Shown here: positions 24,501-34,247 of the stretch, piece by piece
Layout: every line of letters starts with the position of its first letter
How positions within the stretch are numbered: the stretch's first letter is position 1
Source: Mya arenaria
Taxonomy: Eukaryota; Mollusca; Bivalvia; Myida; Myidae
Direction of reading: 5' to 3'
DNA: 64,000 nt
Assembly: GCF_026914265.1 (NCBI RefSeq)
Contig: NC_069135.1
Span: 8,883,001-8,947,000 of the forward strand
The notes under the pieces: generated by a model
Database searches by the model: none
What the model saw: only the letters and a program-made list of their open reading frames with translations
Told to the model about the DNA's origin: nothing
Position numbers and translations under genes: made by a program

Positions 24501-27500
24501 GATTATTGATTCACACCATTGATCTGGGAACTGGCCCTCCTTAAATAATTTGTTAAAAATTGTCCGTATAATCGGTAAAATTAAATCAATTGAATGAATA
24601 TAGAACTCTGGGATTAATAAATCATTTCCACCGCTTTTACCCCGTTTTAGGTTTTTTACTGCTCGTAATATTTCATCATCAGTAATTTCATCATTAAACA
24701 AATTATCTGCTATATCATTGCTGAACTCAAAATTGGTTGGTTCAGGCAAGACATTTTCTTCATTTATATTACTTTTAAATAGGTTTTCAAAGTGCTCTTC
24801 CCATTGTTGTATTGATATTGGGTTACCACATTCGGTCTGAGTTGTCATTCGTTTAAGTTTTACCCAAAAGTACTTTTGATCATCGCATGTCGATATAAGT
24901 TCATTTAATTCTTTATCATAGAATGTTTGTTTATTCTTGTCGCATGTATTTCTAAACGCCCGTTTTGCTACTAAGTATTTATTTAGATTTGCAATTATGT
25001 TATTTCTTCTGAATAATCGCAATGCTTTATTTTTAAGGTATTTCATGGATACACATTCGTAATCAAACCATTGGGGTTGTTTAGTATTTTGTTTAACAAG
25101 TTTTTTTGCACAAACCTCGCCGCATCTTTTAAGATCAGCATTAAAATCGTTTATTACCCTATATATGCTTTTATTTCCGTTATTAATTTCATGTATATAT
25201 TGTTGGGTATAATCTTGATTAAATCAATTTGTAATCTGATTTCTAAATTCTAATGTGTTACCCCACTAAAGTTGAACTTCTTAAATGGTGTAGAGTCTAT
25301 GTTGACCTCTTGTATATATGCATCACATTTAAATGAGAACATCAGCGGCATATGGGCTGAATTACTCTGTTCACTTATATAGAAATTGCTAATAGTGTTA
25401 AAAATTTCGTCAAAACAAATAACGTAATCGATAACACTGCATCCATTTGGACCAATGTATGTGTAATCTCCCTTGAATTTATCAGCAAACAGTCTACCAT
25501 TGAATATCTTTAAACCAAACGTTTTGCAAAATTCTATCAATTTAAGGCCAAAGTAATTAGTCTTAGAATCTAGTGACGATCTAGCAGGAATGTGTGAATC
25601 ATCTAAAATATCTTCATATGGTTCTAAAATGTTAATATGTGGGTTAAAATTTAGTGTTTCTGTTAACGAACCAGTGGTGTGTTTATAAATGGGAAAAGTT
25701 GCCCATGCAACACATTTATTGCTACTTTGAAATCTGTTGCTGTCTATCTGTTTCCAGAACAGTCTGAGATCGACAGGTCCGCCGGCCAGGAGCCTCATTT
25801 CGCGAATCCCCTGCACAGCGTTACCGGGGACGAAGGGGAGACGGTAGTTCTCTCTTGTTTAGCCAATGGAGAACCCATCCCCGTTATCACATGGTAAAGC
25901 ATGGGTTTAGTTTGTCATTGTTTTGCACTCCAAAAAAGACTTCGTATGTTTGAACTAACAATTCAAATGAAATTGAAGTAGTTTTGCTCCTGTACATGTG
26001 AACCGAATGCAGTTAATATGTGTTTAATCCTGTACATACAGCGCTAAAACAATTGAAGTAGTTTGCTCCTGTATAATTATGTTACTCCAATTTAATTTTA
26101 TTTTGCTCCTAAACATATAGCTCCAAGCCAGGTTCAATAGTTGGTCTCCTTTACATAACACATCAAACAACGGTAACATTTTTGTTCCTATTAATAAACC
26201 GCTTAAAACAATTTGAACATTTTTGCTCCTGTACATTTACCTCCAAATCAGATGGAACATTTTTGCTCCTGTAAATATATTTACCTCCCAAACAGATGGA
26301 ACATTTTTGCTCCTGTAAATGTATTTACTTCCAAAACAGATGGAACATTTTTGCTCCTGTAAATATTTTTACCTCCAAAACAGATGGAACATTTTTGCTT
26401 CTGTACATTTACCTCCAAAACAGATGGAACATTTTTGCTCCTGTAAATATATATTAACCTCCCAAACAGATGGAACATTTTTGCTCCTGTAAATATATTT
26501 ACTTCCAAAACAGATGGAACATTTTTGCTTCTGTACATTTACCTCCAAAACAGATGGAACATTTTTGCTTCTATAAATATATTTACCTCCAAAACAGATG
26601 GAACATTTTTGCTCCTGTACATTTACCTCCAAAACAGATGGAACAGTTTTGTTCCTGTACATTTACCTCCAAAACAGATGGAACATCTCCTGTACATTTA
26701 CCTCCAAAACAGATGGAACAGTTTTGCTCCTGTACATTTACGTCCAAAACAGATGGAACAGTGTTGTTCCGGTAAATATGTTTACCTCCAAAACAGTGGG
26801 TATATGTTTGCTCCTGTTGATATATTTACCTCCAAAACAGTTGGAACAGTTTTGTTCCGGGTAATATACTTACCCCCAAAACAGTGCGAAATGACTCATT
26901 TGTTTCATTGTAAATTAAAGTGCATGAGGCAGGGGAGACAACTCTTTTTTAAAGAAATATGTATACTATAATTAAATAATAATATCTTACATTTAATTAT
27001 GATGTCAGTTGTTTCATTTGTATGAGTGTCTGGACATATTTCCGCATTTGTATCTATCGGATCAGATGAAACTGCCTCATTAACTATTCATGAATACGAT
27101 ATATCCCTAACCAAATCTCCCACGGTACACGACGTAGCATAGCCTGTAATGTATCGGGGGTATCCGGCGATGATATATCTCTTTTAAGCAATTGAACTGT
27201 ATGTGTATTTTTGTTTCCGTACATATAACGTCCAACTCAATTGAAATAGTTCTGCAATTGTACATAACCACAAACACAATTAAAATATATTTAATCCTAT
27301 ACATATAACCCCAAAGTAGTTTGAATATTCTGCTCATGTAGATATAACTCCAAAACTATTCAAATCTATTTGCTCCTGAACCTGAATTGTTTGGTGTCGG
27401 TGTGTCTTTATTCTTCGTTGGGTTTCAGGCGTCGGGGTGACGTAGAGCTGAAAAGTGGCGACAGGATCGAGATATCTTGCGAGGGAGGGGCGAGTTCTCT

Positions 27501-28752
27501 CACAGTCCGCGGTCTCGTTCCAAACGACGGGGGTCTGTACATCTGCTGCGCGAAGAACGCTAACGGACGAGTGGAATCGTCTGCTTGTCTCAAAGTTAGA
27601 GGTTAGTTTGAATAAATTTTGAATTTACCATCCAAAAAATAAATATATGATATTACGTCTGCCATGTTTATTCAAACACAATACATGTCAATTCACGTTG
27701 AATAAGTCACAATGTCCTTTGCAAAATATTTTGACATAATCATTCCCCTAAATTAAGTGCATGAAAACCATTTGCAGAAAAATCAAAAACTGTTCCGGAT
27801 GAGCCAAATGCAGTGATGATCAGCAAGGAGCGAACGCCAGTTCAAGAGGAAGGAAATCAGAAGTCAGAAAATCCAGAAGAGGTTTCAATGGAAACTAAAC
27901 CAAAGCACGAAGGCAATAAGGCTGTCATAGGAGATCTGATCAGTGTAAAGACAGAAGAAAATGTTGAACACATCAATATGGAAACTAAGTCGACAGTTAT
28001 AGCCGAGACTATCGGAAGTGCGGCGCCGGGACTTCTTTTCGACTTCAAGCGGATGCCAAAGGTGGTCACACAGCCACTCAACACGTGGCTCAAGGTCGGG
28101 GAGGGCCTTAAACTCCAGGTGGAGGTCGTCCAGCGACCAGAAACACGCGTGACATGGTACCACAACAACATGCCCATCGATATAGAAGGTGAATATATAT
28201 GCACACGATGGTAAATGGTGAAATTTCTGGTTTTATCCTATCATTTTTGTAGCAAAAAAACGACGTAATGGCATTTTGGAATAGCTGTAATCTCGTCGTT
28301 GGTGTCGTTGACTGTGGCATAACGGAAACACTTTCAAGTTATTTCCGTTAAAGTGTATACACGTGTAACCAATAACCAACGTATACATGTTAAGCAAGGT
28401 CCATAAGTTGATCCCATTGATCGACTTCAAGAAGACGAGCATTGACATCCGAGTTTGCACCTGCTCATAATACATTCCAATGCGAAACTTCCATTATCTT
28501 TTTTGACATTTGTACGTCCAATGTCCAAGTATATGTATATGGCAAAATCGAAGGAAGATAAGTAATCTTATGTTGTCATTGCCTCTTTGGAACTTAGAGT
28601 TGCTTGCTTTATTGCAAAACTAAATAAATTATCTACTTTTTGGTCACAGATACAGTACACATTTGTATAAATACATTAAATGTATGTTTGTTTATTTTTC
28701 AGGTTCTGAAAGATTTAAACTCATGATAAAAGAAAGATGCTATGAAAATTGA
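14197..28752 (+). CDS. Multi-Ig (I-set) protein, titin/obscurin-like, 19 exons
   Basis: Exons 14197-14342, 14551-14689, 14934-15118, 16245-16579, 16767-16890, 17170-17305, 17555-17730, 17890-18147, 18250-18496, 19798-19880, 20074-20112, 20589-20724, 20850-21031, 21233-21444, 21678-21804, 25758-25893, 27429-27601, 27778-28188 and 28703-28752 join in phase into 1,097 codons plus TGA. They encode the end of one Ig domain, seven whole ones and a truncated ninth. Each domain shows the first Cys, then Trp (often at a TG|G exon junction), then the D-x-G-x-Y-x-C signature, for example EQDTGNYTC, DNGLYTCEA and NDSGKYAC. Domains are separated by phase 1 introns. No transmembrane segment was found in the visible part and linkers are acidic, favouring an intracellular muscle or cytoskeletal scaffold, though an extracellular role is not excluded. 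The 5' end is not identified. Confidence 0.85.
15540..15740 (-). mobile_element. tRNA-derived SINE
   Basis: On the minus strand the segment starts with a tRNA-like head. It has a box A-like TAGCACAGTGGATACAACAC and a box B-like GGCTCGAACCC about 30 bp further on. An AT-rich body follows, ending near TGCCAATCTGGTGTACAGTC. This order is typical of RNA polymerase III-derived SINEs. The ends are approximate and no target duplication was identified. Confidence 0.6.
16245..16890 (+). CDS. Helical linker plus Ig domain 3
   Basis: Exon 16245-16579 begins with a charged, helix-prone linker (LILEQRKESVTSLEREVELL) of about 60 residues and runs into an Ig domain (MAVLSCLVAGEPPYKVRWLKG). Exon 16767-16890 completes it with EQDTGNYTCTVRNRG. 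The linker is unusual among simple Ig repeats and may be a coiled coil or a partner-binding segment. Confidence 0.8.
17170..18496 (+). CDS. Ig domains 4 and 5 with acidic linker
   Basis: Exons 17170-17305 and 17555-17730 form domain 4 (VLRVQATGSPKPGFKW, DNGLYTCEAHNFAG). Exon 17890-18147 carries an acidic linker (EVKTEADTNIVNGDSETND) and the start of domain 5. Exon 18250-18496 completes domain 5 with RDAGKYTVKIYNDMG; the usual second cysteine is replaced by Val, so this domain lacks the classical disulfide pair. Confidence 0.8.
18497..19797. other. Intron of the Ig gene, no gene seen
   Basis: Strongly AT-rich sequence. Open frames here lack coding character and no clear repeat was recognised. 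Confidence 0.6.
19798..21804 (+). CDS. Linker exons and Ig domains 6 and 7
   Basis: Two small exons, 19798-19880 and 20074-20112, encode an acidic linker. The second was placed because skipping it would create a TAG at the next junction. Exons 20589-20724 and 20850-21031 form domain 6 (EYVHIECQVRGEPMPQTVW, NDSGKYACVAYSETGG). Exons 21233-21444 and 21678-21804 form domain 7 (VKLECVAEGFPVPKVKWYKN, DADCYRCEAVNEVG). Confidence 0.8.
20405..20565 (+). repeat. CAA/CAN-rich simple sequence in an Ig-gene intron
   Basis: An ACAACAACA-type, A/C-rich stretch lies just upstream of the acceptor of exon 20589. It gives an artificial Asn/Thr-rich open frame. Confidence 0.7.
21538..21640. repeat. AAT trinucleotide microsatellite
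   Basis: A run of about 17 AAT triplets, then interrupted AAT/ATT copies, in the intron inside Ig domain 7. Confidence 0.95.
22130..22695. repeat. 60-bp minisatellite, about 9.5 copies
   Basis: Highly alike 60-bp units (TTGTTCATTATCCCAAGTAG, CGCCCCTGCATACAAG, TTGTTTATATTTCTTCGTGT, then ACAG) sit in the intron after Ig domain 7, directly before a retrotransposon remnant. Because 60 is divisible by 3, several frames stay open on both strands; these are not genes. Each unit contains a pyrimidine-rich stretch ending in TACAG. Confidence 0.95.
23740..24093 (-). pseudogene. Reverse transcriptase fragment with FADD catalytic box
   Basis: This piece encodes CPTGLKQGCLCSPILF and LCLLFADDLASMADT, then the thumb-like continuation ending KVMVYKNGG. 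It is separated from the upstream RT piece by a frame break at about 24095. Confidence 0.8.
24273..25046 (-). pseudogene. Reverse transcriptase fragment, N-terminal palm/fingers
   Basis: This is the longest intact piece of the retrotransposon, about 257 codons. It runs from a charged linker through AVKNLKRGKSGGNDLL, PDQWCESIIVPIYKKGE and NYRGISLLN to GFREGYCTIDNAFIL. The catalytic FADD lies in a separate, frameshifted piece at 23740-24093. It is not functional. Confidence 0.85.
25758..28752 (+). CDS. Ig domain 8 and truncated Ig domain 9
   Basis: Exons 25758-25893 and 27429-27601 form domain 8 (ETVVLSCLANGEPIPVITW, NDGGLYICCAKNANG). Exon 27778-28188 holds a Glu/Lys-rich linker with two METK motifs, then the start of domain 9 (TRVTWYHNNMPIDIE). 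The last exon, 28703-28752, adds GSERFKLMIKERCYEN and stops before the D-x-G-x-Y-x-C strand. The gene therefore ends mid-domain, or a frameshift hides the rest. Confidence 0.7.
25975..27380. repeat. Minisatellite, about 40-45 bp unit
   Basis: The core at 26225-26880 has about 15 good copies of CCTCCAAAACAGATGGAACA followed by TTTTTGCTCCTGTA and a variable AT spacer. Diverged copies (TGCTCCTGTACAT...) spread on both sides through the intron inside Ig domain 8. Open frames in it are accidental. Confidence 0.9.
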
Positions 28753-31700
28753 CCAAGGAGTCTTAGAGGAGACCTTGGTAGTTAGTTTCTAAATGCGTTT
28801 CGAAATTGGATTGAGTGAAAGAAAGCCATTGACCAAAGATCGAGCTGAGCGCATAATGAACCGTTGATATATAAGCCTGAATTTCTTTAGTATTTTGTTT
28901 ATTCTCGGACTATTCAGTCGTCATTATAACGCATTAACTGCCTAAAATGTAACGTTTTTTATTTTGTTGTTGAAGTAAAAATTTTCATGAAAATGTCTTT
29001 TGTTTTCTTTGAGGATATGCTTTAATTAAAAGAAAATTGGATATGAATTTAACTTCAAAAATGAAACATGTTACAATGTTAGGCTATTTTTATACAGTAA
29101 ATAATATGTTTATTTTATGTTGAGTAAATTGTAATCAATTAATTGAGCGTTCTTCATTGCATTAAAATGTCTAATAAGGGAAACATATGTGTAGAAATGT
29201 GTAGCGCAAAACAACTAATTCGGTCATATTTGTAGTTATATTTCCCAATTGTATCTTTGTGCAAAACTAAGGCGGACAACAGCATTTAACTTAATTTAAG
29301 TTGTCTATCTTGTGCTACATGCGTCCAATATGGCGAACATTATGACTAGTGCGCATGCGCAAATCATCTTTCGCAATACTGCACGAACGAAACAGGACGC
29401 TTGTTTTCGAAAGTAAAGGACAAGGATCGTCTCGTGCAATAAGGACATTACGTTTACAACTCGATGTGATCCAACCAGATCAAACAACATAGCAGTGTAT
29501 ATTTTGTAAATATTATGATGATGACTTACTTTTGTCTTGAATGATTCCCACAATACCGTGTTCCAATAATTCATGACCAAATTGTTTTTTCCTCTTATTA
29601 TTCTTTAGTTGTTTTGAATAATTCCTGTGCGGGATGTTGAAATAAAAATATTGAATGTGTGTCGAGTTTTTTTTACTGAAATAAACGATTAAGGCAGTCA
29701 TGAACCCTTTTCAAGAAGGCTCATTATATTGTTTATTAATGCATGCGTGCATGCATGTGTATTGGCACTTAAAGTGACACTCTTATTCAAAATCAATACA
29801 TACATATGTATAACAAAAATATATTTTGAGTGTTAAATTTTTAACTGCTTACTAATTAATGCATTTATGGCAAATATTAATTACTCATAACATGATTCTT
29901 ACCGTGTATTTAATAGCTGAAAATCCAAAAATATTAAATGATTGGTGAATGCTAAAAGATTTACAGTGATCTACTATAGTCTCGTATTTCTGCACATTTC
30001 TTTAAAATTAAACTCGGAATCCTTCATAAGAACCATTTTTTTCGACATTTATCCATCCTTTCTGGTATATTTAAACAATTGTATTAATTCTGGTAAATCT
30101 TGTTTGGAAGTAATAGTGTATCTTTAAGGTCACCAGTTGCCAATGATTTTATAAACCTAATTAAATACAAATTAATGATATAACAGATATATCATATTGA
30201 TATTAGATTATTTTTTTTCGAAAAGTACAGACTTCTGAAAAATATTGATCTTTTTCGATGTTAATAGTCAGGATAAATCCTGAAATAAGAATTGAGCGCT
30301 TTCATTTTAGGATGGTTATATATTTCTCAAAGTACCGAACATAAGCATTGATAGTATGGGGTACCTTGAAAATGATTTAAAAAAAATAAAAATCGATCTA
30401 CACTCTCTCTCCCGGTTTGGGACTGAATCCCTCATACTCAAACGGTAGTTTCGATCTGTTCCCATTCCTGCAGATGACACAGAAAAGGTCAATATTTTAG
30501 TTAATTTCTATCAATTGCAAGCTCTAAGATGTTGCCAAAACAAGAGCTGCCTCCGATCGACCACAATACTATTACCAAATATCAACAACCCACATACAAC
30601 AAGAAGATATCATTTCTTTCATAATGTCATTAACTACTAGCAAAGCGACAGATTCTGACAAACTCAACATAAGGGTGCTGAAGAAAATCCCCGCTAAGAC
30701 TAGTGACCATTTCTCTATAATTTTAACTACTCTGTTTTAACATGTCAAATTCATACACAATGGAAATTCGCTAGCACATGTGAAATTTTCGAAAAGAATC
30801 TTCAACACTAACTAATATTGTCCAATTTCTCTGCTTGCCAAAATCCGCATGTTTCCACAAGTACATGTTCGGTTTCCTTATTTCAACGATCGAATCCCCC
30901 CATACAGAGTATGGCATAATAGTAGGCCATAACATATACTGGAACATAAAGGTATTCATGGTCCTATTCTTTGTTGATATTCAAATCATCTTTTAGACAT
31001 CTCACAGAGAATAATCTGTCACGGATTAGAATCAACACTTTTACACCACATGGCTGGTTGAACCTATGCGCCAAATGTTCGGTTATTACTTTTTATTAGT
31101 TTCATCACTGGTATTATTGAACACACCCAGTCGGCAATACGTCTCATCGTGAACGGTACAAGTTAATATGTTGTTATTGAAGAACATGTATGTTAATGCT
31201 AAAACTCCCTTATAGTTCGCATTAAGTTGACCAATGACTAGTTTCTTTCAATCCACGAAAACAGATTCACTTATTAAAACACACAAAAACAGAAAATCCA
31301 CCACCCTGTCCGTTTAAATAACACACAGACATACAAGAGGTATACATACGAATAACCTAGTAAATAAAAAACAAACTTATTCACCCTAATGGAAACGTTT
31401 TATACCTTATAATACATGTTACATACAGTAATACAAACCGAACCATAATCAACCATGTTCACAACTTATATCCACCTCAAAGAGACTCTAGCAGGTCTTC
31501 CTCGGGTTTCTCTGTATTTCGAGTAAGGACAAGGCACCACATTCTCGAAATTATGTAGTTATTACTCAACTGAATACACTAATTAAGCACAGTGTATATA
31601 TATATACTCTAAACAGAAAGAATATATATTATGTTATTCAAATTTTCCATACGCTATCGTAGTTTTTCTACCAGCATACCTTTTCAAGTAATTAATCATA

Positions 31701-31769
31701 AGATTGCATGTACTAGTTTATGGATATACAAGTTTCTTTCATTCAAAACCTCTCGCGTAGCTTTACACC

Positions 31770-32350
31770 ATTCTTCATTGTACGCATAGTTTTTAACCAT
31801 TTCATACCCGTTCACGTAGTTAATCGACCATTCAAATAATTCTTTTTCAACTATTCATACCTATTTACGTACTTTATATACCAATAATACCTTTCATTTA
31901 GTTTTCTTCACCATCCATAACCATTCACGTAGTTAACCTACCATTCCATAACAAGTCACGAAGTTAATCACCCATTCATGATCGTTTACGTAGTTTATCT
32001 ACCATTCATAATCGTTGACGTAGTTTATCTACCATTTCTTAACATGTCACGAAGTTAATCTACCATTCATGATTGTTTAGACAGTTTATCTCTAATTCGT
32101 GACCTTTCACGTATTTATCTACCAGTCATAACCTTTCACGCAGTGTATCTATCATATCTAACCTTTCACGCAGTTTATCTACCATTCATAACCTTTCACG
32201 TAGTTTATCTATCATTCATAACCTTTCACGTAGTTTATCTATGATTCATAACCTTTCACGTAGTTTATCTATCATTCATAACCGTTCACGTAGTTAATCT
32301 ACCATTCATGATCGTTTACGTAGTTTATCTACCATTCATAACCTTTCACA
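31770..32350. repeat. Minisatellite, about 30-bp unit
   Basis: About 18 imperfect copies of a 30-bp unit (ACGTAGTTTATCTACCATTC, ATAACCTTTC). They are best preserved at 32150-32350 and increasingly diverged to the left. Confidence 0.9.
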
Positions 32351-33326
32351 TTTTAACTTTCTACTTTTTCCCTGTTTACCAATCGACATTCAAACAAAGT
32401 AAATTAATCATTGCTAATACTTATCATTTATGCATAATATGTCTGCTCTCACTTACAATAGTAGTGCCAAGTAATGTTACAATTGCATTCTTGAAATGAT
32501 GAAGTTCTGTTTAATCTCAAAGCAATATTTATTATAAAAGGTAAGAAAAGTAGAAAATAAATAATATCCGCTCTGCGCAACCTTAACCTATTCTTAAGAT
32601 ATTATTAAGGATACATGTGTTCTGCAATTTATATTCAGGAAATAAATGAAAACCCACTAAGAGCACCTTATTGACGTCAGCTTAAGTTAACAATTAGTAA
32701 CGTTAGTGTTACTATTCTTTTTATTAGTTTACTTAAATATTTTTCCAAAATATTGAATTGTTAATCATCATTATAAAACACTGGAATTATCAAAATTCTC
32801 AGATCACACTCTCGCGCAACACTGTGCCAACGAGAGTGTCTGTTATTATAAGTTTATATAACCTCCTTCAAAATCGTTGTAAATTAAATAAAGTTCAAAC
32901 TAAAGCACTAGAAATGCCATATCCCGTGCATTTGAAAACTGTTTACTAGAAAGCTGTTTATAATCCTTTCTGCGATTAGCGGGTATTACACACAATTACA
33001 AGCAGCATCTGCCATAAATCTCTTTGACACTTGTAGATTCAGTGAGCAGAAAACGTATTTATGAGCTTAAACATTCTTGCAGTGATCGTGTGCATAGGGT
33101 TTGGTTTTTTATGATATTGCACTGGAATGAGTGCAGAGATGGGAGCACCTTACAGCAAAAGGTAAAAATGTTCAGAACTTAGAATTAGTGGTTTACAATG
33201 GTCGGCACTTCAAATGATCTGGCGCTGTAGTCACATCATGTGTTATTTCTAAAATATATTTATGAACATAACCAATGAAAATATCAGTCAAGCGGTAAAA
33301 GATTAGCTAAGGGGTTTGTAACACGT

Positions 33327-33523
33327 GTATTTTGACGATGGCATTAGAAAATACGTATAAAATACATAAATGACGGATTCACTTAGCGCCTCAATCCACA
33401 GTTGCCATATTCAAAACAAGCCTTGTGTGCTGTTTTTCAAATATTGCAACTATGGAGGCGCTAGTTGGATCCGTCATATATGTTTTTATACGTTAATTTC
33501 TAATTCACTATCGTCAAGTTATT
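33327..33523. mobile_element. Fold-back (MITE-like) element, about 195 bp
   Basis: Imperfect inverted arms of about 80 bp are visible. Left arm words TTTGACGATG, ACGTATAAAA, TGACGGATTCACTTAGCGCC and GTTGCCATAT are mirrored at the right by ATATTGCAAC, GGCGCTAGTTGGATCCGTCA, TTTTTATACGT and TATCGTCAAG. It lies about 350 bp upstream of the promoter of the large secreted gene. Confidence 0.8.
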
Positions 33524-33877
33524 TTCTTCTCCATCACAAACTTGTAAATAATTTAAAACCCTTAACTGAGTTCTCTTACATATAATGAATATACAATACC
33601 ACAGATGACAACTATAACGAAAGAGCTGCATCATACTAGATGGGTTTCTGTCACGTCGACGACTGGTATTCTGTGAGCACATACGTCCATATGACACAAC
33701 GAAGTTAAACCTATTTAACATGCTAATAAGTCCATACCTACCAATAATCAGCTTGCAATTTCACGGTTATGAGTGATTAAAGGTCTGTGTGGCTTGTTTC
33801 GGAATTCTTTGATATATGAGCAGCCACAGCTGTGGTTAACAAGGAAAGGATTACATCAGGGATGCCACATGTCCAGG

Positions 33878-33884
33878 TATAAAA
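33878..33884 (+). promoter_or_regulatory. TATA box of the large secreted gene
   Basis: TATAAAA sits about 160 bp before the start codon at 34045, followed by a GC-richer stretch fitting a 5' UTR. The transcription start would be near 33908-33912 by the usual spacing (inference). Confidence 0.65.
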
Positions 33885-34044
33885 CCGACCGGGAGAGAGG
33901 TCCATCGCCAGTCTCCCTCGGATGATTTGTGGTCATAGAGTTGGACATCTACATTTCAATAAGAAGAATTGCGTCTGATTTTCTTTAACATTAAAACATA
34001 CAGGAGATATCGGTAGTTACTTACTACCTCTCTAACCGGGCACC

Positions 34045-34247
34045 ATGGCTTCAAACGTTGCCATAGTGCTGGCGACTCTGGTGCTATACCAAACATGTGG
34101 TAACTATCGTTAATACATCAGTTCATTTAACGTTATCTTACAAAATATAAGGTTGTTAGTATGTGAGTGAACATATGATGTGAGCATCTGTCTTGTCTCT
34201 TGCAGTGGAGGGAACATACCTACCTTCCTCAACGGGTACTAGCGGCG
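34045..34247 (+). CDS. Signal peptide and linker exons
   Basis: Exon 34045-34099 starts ACC ATG G and encodes MASNVAIVLATLVLYQTC, a good secretion signal. Exon 34206-34247 adds VEGTYLPSSTGTSG. Both end in phase 1. The start is supported by the TATA box upstream and the lack of another in-frame Met before a hydrophobic stretch. Confidence 0.8.

Larger units (their letters stand above)
22710..25740 (-). mobile_element. Decayed non-LTR retrotransposon (endonuclease-RT-C-terminal domain)
   Basis: Reading from 25740 down to 22710 on the minus strand, there is first the end of an apurinic-type endonuclease, with CSVIDYVICFDEI and SAHMPL. Next is a reverse transcriptase with SGGNDLLIPEFY, CTSPSNYRGISLLN, GFREGYCTIDNAF, YVAYVDFLKAFD, GLKQGCLCSPILF and the catalytic LLFADD. 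Last comes a C-terminal region with TEYHFIMKC. The frame is broken between about 24270 and 24090 and again near 23380 and 23035, so the copy is dead. The element's 5' end (high coordinate) is truncated inside the endonuclease. Its 3' end has a small hairpin (ATCTTGCCCACGGGCGAAGAT). The exact clade was not determined. Confidence 0.85.
28753..33870. other. Intergenic region
   Basis: About 5 kb of AT-rich DNA between the Ig gene and the large secreted gene. No convincing coding exon was found on either strand. It contains the 30-bp minisatellite (31770-32350) and a fold-back element (33327-33523). Confidence 0.7.

Noticed and set aside
29305..29701. Minus-strand frames in the intergenic region
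   Set aside because: They are short, overlap one another, have no motif and no splice or promoter support.
820..32350. CRISPR-like arrays at the tandem repeats
   Set aside because: The units are contiguous or have similar spacers rather than unique spacers, no cas genes are present, and the DNA is eukaryotic.
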